From positions 992,001-1,056,000 of the forward strand of contig NZ_CP061315.1 of the NCBI RefSeq assembly GCF_018688315.1: 64,000 nucleotides of DNA, given 5' to 3'. Within the stretch, counting starts at the first letter, position 1, and every line of letters starts with the position of its first letter. Positions 58,808-64,000 of the stretch are shown in pieces. The translations under genes were made by a program, and so were the position numbers. The DNA is from Polynucleobacter sp. AP-Kolm-20A-A1. GTDB lineage: Bacteria > Pseudomonadota > Gammaproteobacteria > Burkholderiales > Burkholderiaceae. The notes under the pieces are model-generated. The model was not told the DNA's origin. It worked only from the letters and a program-made list of their open reading frames with translations, and did not search any database.

Positions 58808-58841
58808 GGCCTTGGTGCTTTAGTTTGATTTTGGTTTGTTA

Positions 58842-61232
58842 CTAGGTAGCTCTAGTACGGGTAACGCGCATCACATCTGGATTGGTACGCAGACTACGCA
58901 TTACCTTAGAGAGATGCAAACGATCGTAGACCTGAATCGTAAATCGAATAGTGACTGAATCTTCTTTAAAACGGTCCTCCATCGACACATTCATGATGTT
59001 GGAGTCTGCGGAAGTGACGCTGCTAGCAACGCGTGCCAATACACCCTTACCCTGACGGGTATCGATTGCAAGATCTACCTCGAACTCGCGATTGACATCT
59101 TTGCCCCACTCGACCTCGACCCACTTGTCATTATCTTTAGAAAGCATACGCAAAGCGATTGGGCAATCATTAGTGTGAACCTGCAACCCCTCGCCCTTGC
59201 CTAGATAGCCGATGATGTTATCGCCAGGGATGGGATGACAGCAACTCTGAAAGTGGATGGAGTTCCCCTCGCGGCCATCCACCAGAATGGCTTGACGCTG
59301 ATGGTGATTCATCTCCTGATTCGGAGCTACCCAATCAGCCGCACCAAGGCGCATTTGCTCTGAGCCGCCCTCATCGTCAATCAAAATCTTAAGACGAATT
59401 GCCAACTCTTGAGCTGAGCGACGACCTAAAGCAATATTGACGCAAGCTTCCTCGCGCGTTTTATCGCCCGTCCAATGCATCAGCTTTTCCCAAATCTCTG
59501 GGGTCAATAGCGCCGCATCAACACCTTGTTGGCGCAGGCCGTTGGCCAAGAGTCTTTCGCCTAATTGGAGGGACTCTGAATAATGCTTTGTTTTTAATGA
59601 GTGGCGTATTGAGGCGCGTGCTTTACCGGTGCGTACAAATGCCAACCAACCTGGATTCGGTTGTGAGCTAGCTGAGGTAATCACTTCAATAATGTCGCTG
59701 TTTTTTAACTCACTGCGTAATGGCAACTGCAAGCCATTAATTTTGACGGCGACACAGGTATTTCCGAGGTCACTATGAATGGAGTAAGCAAAGTCTAGAG
59801 CGGTAGCGCCTCTTGGTAGAGCGCGAATTTGTCCAGTTGGCGTAAACACATATACCGCATCCGGGAACAAATCAATCTTCACATGCTCCAAGAACTCCTG
59901 AGAGTCGCCGCTACTATCCTGAATATCAATCAAGGATTGCAACCACTGATGAGCGCGGTTTTGCACCTCACTCATATCAGGAGAGCCATCCTTATAAGCC
60001 CAGTGAGCCGCTACACCCGCCTCCGCGACCGCATGCATATCGGTTGTACGGATTTGAAACTCCACAGGAACGCCAGAAGGCCCCAACAAGGTGGTGTGCA
60101 ATGACTGATAGCCATTGAGCTTAGGGATAGCAATGTAATCCTTAAACTTGCCAGGCATAGGTTTGTAAAGCGAATGCAATATGCCTAGAGCGCGATAGCA
60201 CTCATCAATACTGCCGACCGTTACACGGAATGCATATACATCAAGCACCTGAGAAAAACTGAGATGCTTATTGCGCATTTTGGTGTAAATGCTGAATAAG
60301 GTCTTTTCACGCCCGCGCAAATCAACATCGAGATTGGCTTTTGCAAAAGCCATACGCGATGCTTGCAAAATCTTTTCGACCATCTCCTTGCGATTGCCAC
60401 GCGCCCGTTTAACAGCGCCTTCGATAACCCGAAAACGCATGGGCATGGAATAGCGAAAGCTCAGATCTTGTAAGTCGCGATAAATAACGTTAAGGCCAAG
60501 ACGATGGGCGATAGGCGCGTAAATCTCAATTGTTTCAGCAGCTACCCTACGGCGCTTGGCCATGGGTACAGCATCCAAGGTGCGCATATTGTGCGTGCGA
60601 TCAGCCAGCTTGACCAAAATAACCCGCACGTCACGGGCCATTGCCATAAACATCTTGCGAAAGCTCTCAGCTTGCGCCTCTGCATGACTCTGAAACTCTA
60701 ATTTATCAAGCTTAGTAAGGCCCTCAACGAGCTCAGCAACCTTGGTACCAAACTTCTCCACTAAATCGGCTTTGGTACAGCCGGTATCTTCAATCACGTC
60801 ATGCAGCAATGCAGCCATGATCGATGGCGCATCAAGACGCCAAGTGGCGCAGAGCTCAGCCACCGCTACTGGATGGGTAATGTAAGGCTCACCACTATGG
60901 CGATACTGACCTAGATGTGCTGCATCTGAAAACTGAAAAGCTTTTTTAACTTGTGCAATTTCTTCTGGTTTGAGATAGCCCAGTTTAGAAATCAAACCTT
61001 CAATAGAAACAACTTGATGTTTTAAAGGTGTGCTCGGAGCCGAAGTTGGGCCGAACAAATGACGACTCGATTGCGCCAACAAAGACGCAATGATTGATTT
61101 TTTACCGCCTTGAGTATCTGAGTCTGATGGAGAGTCCAACAGATCTGCTTGGAGGTTTCCAAGCGAGGCCTCGGTGGACGAGACCCCTCCTGCTAATTCC
61201 GATGTTTTGGTTGTTCCTAAAGGGAGCTCCAC
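58842..61232 (-). CDS. spoT: Bifunctional (p)ppGpp synthetase/hydrolase SpoT
   Basis: Controls the stringent response by making and degrading (p)ppGpp. The 796-residue protein has an intact HD hydrolase (HDVIEDTGC, VKLADRTHNMRTL), the synthetase region (DVYAFRVTVGSIDECY, GYQSLHTTLLGP, VEFQIRT), a TGS domain (VYVFTPTGQIRALPRGATALDFAYS-type) and a C-terminal ACT domain. The intact HD residues rule out a RelA-type enzyme. Start at GTG with AGGAG seven bases upstream. About 70 N-terminal residues precede the HD domain. Downstream of rpoZ and gmk, as in E. coli. Confidence 0.94.
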   Translation of the reverse strand: MELPLGTTKTSELAGGVSSTEASLGNLQADLLDSPSDSDTQGGKKSIIASLLAQSSRHLFGPTSAPSTPLKHQVVSIEGLISKLGYLKPEEIAQVKKAFQFSDAAHLGQYRHSGEPYITHPVAVAELCATWRLDAPSIMAALLHDVIEDTGCTKADLVEKFGTKVAELVEGLTKLDKLEFQSHAEAQAESFRKMFMAMARDVRVILVKLADRTHNMRTLDAVPMAKRRRVAAETIEIYAPIAHRLGLNVIYRDLQDLSFRYSMPMRFRVIEGAVKRARGNRKEMVEKILQASRMAFAKANLDVDLRGREKTLFSIYTKMRNKHLSFSQVLDVYAFRVTVGSIDECYRALGILHSLYKPMPGKFKDYIAIPKLNGYQSLHTTLLGPSGVPVEFQIRTTDMHAVAEAGVAAHWAYKDGSPDMSEVQNRAHQWLQSLIDIQDSSGDSQEFLEHVKIDLFPDAVYVFTPTGQIRALPRGATALDFAYSIHSDLGNTCVAVKINGLQLPLRSELKNSDIIEVITSASSQPNPGWLAFVRTGKARASIRHSLKTKHYSESLQLGERLLANGLRQQGVDAALLTPEIWEKLMHWTGDKTREEACVNIALGRRSAQELAIRLKILIDDEGGSEQMRLGAADWVAPNQEMNHHQRQAILVDGREGNSIHFQSCCHPIPGDNIIGYLGKGEGLQVHTNDCPIALRMLSKDNDKWVEVEWGKDVNREFEVDLAIDTRQGKGVLARVASSVTSADSNIMNVSMEDRFKEDSVTIRFTIQVYDRLHLSKVMRSLRTNPDVMRVTRTRAT

Positions 61233-61247
61233 ACCGGAACTCCTAAA

Positions 61248-61451
61248 TTACAAAGGAACTTTGGTCAACATGTCACGGTCAGTCACGCCAGCTGCAACTT
61301 CACGTAAGGCAACTACAGTGGCTTTGTCTCTTGACTCAACACGTGGAGAGTGACCTTGAACTAATTGGCGAGCGCGATAAGTCGCAGCCAAAACTAATTC
61401 AAAACGATTTGGGATGGTTTTAAGGCAATCTTCTACAGTAATACGGGCCAT
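61248..61451 (-). CDS. rpoZ: RNA polymerase omega subunit
   Basis: Small RNA polymerase subunit that helps assembly and forms part of the ppGpp site. The 67-residue protein has the family start [27 protein letters not shown] and [12 protein letters not shown]. It lies 16 bases before spoT and after gmk, an arrangement that links the ppGpp sensor and the [11 protein letters not shown] enzyme. Confidence 0.95.
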   Translation of the reverse strand: MARITVEDCLKTIPNRFELVLAATYRARQLVQGHSPRVESRDKATVVALREVAAGVTDRDMLTKVPL

Positions 61452-61495
61452 GCGGAACTCACTTAATTTAGCTTCAATACCTATAGGATAACTGA

Positions 61496-62134
61496 TTAGA
61501 CCCCGAGTCGCTTTAAAAGGGCTGGGTTTCTAGCCATACTGGGCCCTGAGCGCAGGCGGCTGGAGGCCAAAATATGCTTCAGGTCTACCAAGGCCTGATC
61601 AAAGGAGTCATTTACCACGATGTAATCAGCCTCATGGGCATGCAATAACTCTACATGGGCAGCCGCCAATCGGCGCTGAATCGTCGCCTCATCATCCTGA
61701 CCACGTTTGCGTAGGCGCTCTTCTAAAGCCTCAATAGATGGCGGGAAAATAAAGATCCATTGCACCGCTGGAATAATTTTGCGTATTTGTTGTGCGCCCT
61801 GCCAATCGATCTCCAACATGACATCGCTACCTGCTTGCATTTGAGATTCGATCCAAGGTTTTGAAGTGCCATAAAAATGGCCGTGCACTTCTGCCCACTC
61901 CAAAAAGTGCCCTTGATCTCTTTCGCTAATAAACTCTTCTTTGCTAGCAAAGCGATAGTCCTTGCCATCTACTTCACCTGGCCTTGGCGCACGTGTAGTG
62001 GTGGATAAAGAAAGTTTGAGTCCAGCATCATCTTTTAGCAATGCATTCACCAGCGAAGATTTGCCTGCACCAGAAGGCGCAACAATCATCAACATGCTGC
62101 CTTGGTATGAGGGGGTCGAGATGGGGCTGGTCAT
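61496..62134 (-). CDS. gmk: Guanylate kinase
   Basis: Phosphorylates GMP to GDP. The 212-residue enzyme has the P-loop [16 protein letters not shown], the GMP-binding [35 protein letters not shown] and the lid [17 protein letters not shown]. It heads gmk-rpoZ-spoT. The yicC gene lies 16 bases upstream on the same strand. Confidence 0.96.
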   Translation of the reverse strand: MTSPISTPSYQGSMLMIVAPSGAGKSSLVNALLKDDAGLKLSLSTTTRAPRPGEVDGKDYRFASKEEFISERDQGHFLEWAEVHGHFYGTSKPWIESQMQAGSDVMLEIDWQGAQQIRKIIPAVQWIFIFPPSIEALEERLRKRGQDDEATIQRRLAAAHVELLHAHEADYIVVNDSFDQALVDLKHILASSRLRSGPSMARNPALLKRLGV

Positions 62135-62150
62135 TTGTAAATTGTACGGA

Positions 62151-63080
62151 TTACTCTAAGTTTTGAACTTGTTCGCGCATCTGCTCAATTAATAGCTTGA
62201 GCTCAAGCGCTGCTTGAGTGCACTCTTCAGAAACAGATTTAGAGCTTAAGGTGTTAGCTTCACGATTGAGCTCTTGCATCAAAAAGTCTAAGCGCTTGCC
62301 TACAGGGCCTTTGCCAGCCAGTGCATTATCTACTGCCTGTAGGTGGGTTTTGAGGCGCGCAAATTCTTCGGCAACATCAATACGTACCGCATAGAGAACA
62401 ACCTCTTGACGAATGCGCTCCATCAGTTCTGCGCCAGATTTAGCCTGCTCTTGTGCAGCCAACGCTTCCGATAAGCGCTCAGTCAGCTTTTCTTGATACT
62501 GGGCTACATAAACAGGCACTTTGGGTTCAATCGTTTTAACGATCTCCCGCATTTTGGTAGTGATATTGGTCAGAACGCCAATCAAGGCCTTGCCTTCTGC
62601 ATGACGGCTTTCCATCAAAGCGCCCAAAGCAGCGCGACCGGCCTCTACCGTTGCGCTCATCCAGCCATCTTCTTCGCCTCTAGGCTCGGATACAACACCA
62701 GGCCAACGCAATACTTCTGCAATGCTGAGTTCTTGAGCCTTTGGAAAGGCATCCTGGGCCTTTTCTTGCAAGGTATAAAGTGCGTCTAAGCGGTCTTTAT
62801 TAATTGCACCGAGGGCATGCGGATTACTCTTGGCGGCACCAGCAGCCCCGCTGTTTACGCGCCAAGCGGCCCGAAACTCAACTTTGCCTCGAGAAAGGCT
62901 TTGTGTAGCCATCTCACGCAAGGCAGGCTCCGCCCCTCGACACTCGTCCGGAAGACGAAAGCCCAAATCCAGAAAGCGGCTGTTAACAGCCCGACATTCC
63001 ACCTGCAGATCAGCAACTACGCCCGCTCCTAGGGAGACTTGGCGAGAAGCGCTGCCATAACCAGTCATGCTCGATATCAT
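62151..63080 (-). CDS. yicC: YicC/YloC family endoribonuclease
   Basis: A 309-residue YicC-family protein, members of which act as endoribonucleases. It opens MISSMTGYGSA, and has the conserved VECRAVNSRFLDLGFRLP, RGKVEFRA, RIDVAEEFARLKTHL and the end RLDFLMQELNREANTLSSKS. It is divergent from rph with about 75 bases between, a conserved pairing also in E. coli. A second start four codons later is possible. Confidence 0.92.
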   Translation of the reverse strand: MISSMTGYGSASRQVSLGAGVVADLQVECRAVNSRFLDLGFRLPDECRGAEPALREMATQSLSRGKVEFRAAWRVNSGAAGAAKSNPHALGAINKDRLDALYTLQEKAQDAFPKAQELSIAEVLRWPGVVSEPRGEEDGWMSATVEAGRAALGALMESRHAEGKALIGVLTNITTKMREIVKTIEPKVPVYVAQYQEKLTERLSEALAAQEQAKSGAELMERIRQEVVLYAVRIDVAEEFARLKTHLQAVDNALAGKGPVGKRLDFLMQELNREANTLSSKSVSEECTQAALELKLLIEQMREQVQNLE

Positions 63081-63156
63081 ATGGACATTGTAGATTCTTT
63101 ATAGACGCATAGACCGAATTTCAAACCAATTGCAGCCCACCCTTAGGACTTGACCC

Positions 63157-63906
63157 ATGAGCACCCAAACCAGCCCCTCTACAGCCAATATCAGCCGTCC
63201 CAGCGGTCGCAAACCGAAAGACTTAAGACCGGTCACTATTTCCAGGGCTTTTACCAAACATGCTGAAGGTTCTGTACTAATCGCGTTTGGCGATACCAAG
63301 GTGCTTTGTACGGCCAGTATTTTAGAAAAGGTTCCGCCACATAAAAAAGGCTCAGGTGAAGGTTGGGTTACCGCAGAGTACGGCATGCTCCCCCGCTCTA
63401 CCCACACTCGAAGTGATCGCGAAGCAGCCCGCGGCAAACAATCTGGTCGCACACAAGAAATTCAGCGTCTCATTGGCCGCTCTATGCGCAGTGTTTTTGA
63501 TCTGAAGATATTGGGTGAGCGCACTATTCATTTGGATTGCGACGTTTTGCAAGCAGACGGCGGTACTCGCACAGCCTCTATTACAGGCGCCTATGTTGCG
63601 GCAAGAGATGCAGTGAACCAATTACTCAAAAGTGGCACCCTAAAACAAGATCCAATTATTGATAGCGTTGCAGCAATTTCTGTTGGCATCTATCAAGGCA
63701 CCCCTGTATTAGATTTAGATTATCCAGAAGACTCTTCTTGCGATACCGATATGAATGTTGTTATGACTGGCAAAGGCGGCATCATCGAAGTTCAAGGAAC
63801 AGCAGAGGGCGCAGCCTTCTCTAGAGCAGAACTGAATGCCTTGATTGATCTTGCAGAGCAAGGCATTCATGAATTGACGCAGCTACAAATTGACGCATTT
63901 AAATAA
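63157..63906 (+). CDS. rph: Ribonuclease PH
   Basis: Phosphorolytic exoribonuclease that trims tRNA 3' ends. The 249-residue protein has [30 protein letters not shown] phosphate region, [16 protein letters not shown], the RRE-like [15 protein letters not shown] and [18 protein letters not shown]. Directly followed by rdgB after 12 bases. Confidence 0.96.
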   Translation: MSTQTSPSTANISRPSGRKPKDLRPVTISRAFTKHAEGSVLIAFGDTKVLCTASILEKVPPHKKGSGEGWVTAEYGMLPRSTHTRSDREAARGKQSGRTQEIQRLIGRSMRSVFDLKILGERTIHLDCDVLQADGGTRTASITGAYVAARDAVNQLLKSGTLKQDPIIDSVAAISVGIYQGTPVLDLDYPEDSSCDTDMNVVMTGKGGIIEVQGTAEGAAFSRAELNALIDLAEQGIHELTQLQIDAFK

Positions 63907-63918
63907 CCGATTCTATTG

Positions 63919-64000
63919 ATGCAGAAAATTGTTCTCGCCTCCAACAATGCTGGCAAGCTGAAGGAATTTCAGGCGCTTTTAGCCCCACTGAATTTTCAGG
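63919..64000 (+). CDS. rdgB: XTP/dITP diphosphatase, 5' end only (window edge)
   Basis: The first 27 codons of an Ham1/RdgB-type pyrophosphatase that clears non-canonical purine nucleotides. The start MQKIVLASNNAGKLKEFQ is the family's substrate-binding motif (SNNAGK). The gene runs past the window end. It is 12 bases after rph, the usual order. Confidence 0.85.
   Translation, partial: MQKIVLASNNAGKLKEFQALLAPLNFQ

Overview
The window looks like chromosomal core DNA of a free-living betaproteobacterium of the Burkholderiaceae, most like Polynucleobacter. This rests on remembered gene orders (gmk-yicC-rph-rdgB; ilvBHC-psd-pssA-leuA-rpsO-pnp-qor-tpiA-secG-tRNA-nuo), on protein wording, on tight packing and on a moderate G+C content judged by eye. 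I see no insertion sequence, prophage, CRISPR array, rRNA or plasmid function. No gene-free stretch exceeds about 250 bases.

Layout. 1-4.3 kb (minus): propionyl-CoA synthetase, a MltD-type lytic transglycosylase and glyoxalase II. 4.3-10.9 kb (plus): a YafS-like methyltransferase, rnhA, a two-gene RND efflux pump and dnaQ; the pump sits inside the usual gloB-methyltransferase-rnhA-dnaQ neighbourhood. 10.9-14.8 kb (minus): a TPR/O-GlcNAc-transferase-like protein, a D-malate/tartrate dehydrogenase and a SprT-like metalloprotein. 14.8-21.2 kb: accessory catabolism (amidase, Bug-type receptor, old yellow enzyme, methylmalonate-semialdehyde dehydrogenase), then DUF1178 and a Nudix hydrolase. 21.3-35.8 kb (minus): all 14 nuo genes of respiratory complex I. 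35.9-47.9 kb (minus): tRNA-Leu(GAG), secG, tpiA, a quinone oxidoreductase, pnp, rpsO, leuA, pssA, psd, ilvC, ilvH and ilvB, joining branched-chain amino acid and phosphatidylethanolamine synthesis. 48.1-50.3 kb (plus): an ECF-type sigma factor with a probable membrane partner and two further envelope proteins. 50.3-58.1 kb (minus): an apparent seven-gene operon with a Mla-type lipid ABC transporter, a PqiC-like lipoprotein, a Bug receptor, a divergent SDR and an FtsX-type permease. 58.2-64 kb: tRNA-Arg(ACG), greB, spoT-rpoZ-gmk, yicC, rph and the start of rdgB.

The clearest unlisted element is a leucine attenuator ahead of leuA. A 25-codon reading frame with ten leucine codons lies between pssA and leuA and is followed by a strong GC hairpin with a T-run. 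Leader bases just after the leucine codons can pair with the 5' arm of that hairpin. Because leuA follows ilvBHC-psd-pssA on the same strand, the attenuator could gate read-through from the ilv operon into leuA.

Other points worth a look are the sigma/DUF3619/DUF3106/RDD cassette, the mixed Mla/Pqi operon with a STAS-permease fusion, the bacterial OGT-like gene, the SDR lacking YxxxK, and structured leaders before pnp, rpsO, nuoA and ilvB. Coordinates and starts come from reading frames, Shine-Dalgarno matches and family N-termini. No database search was possible.
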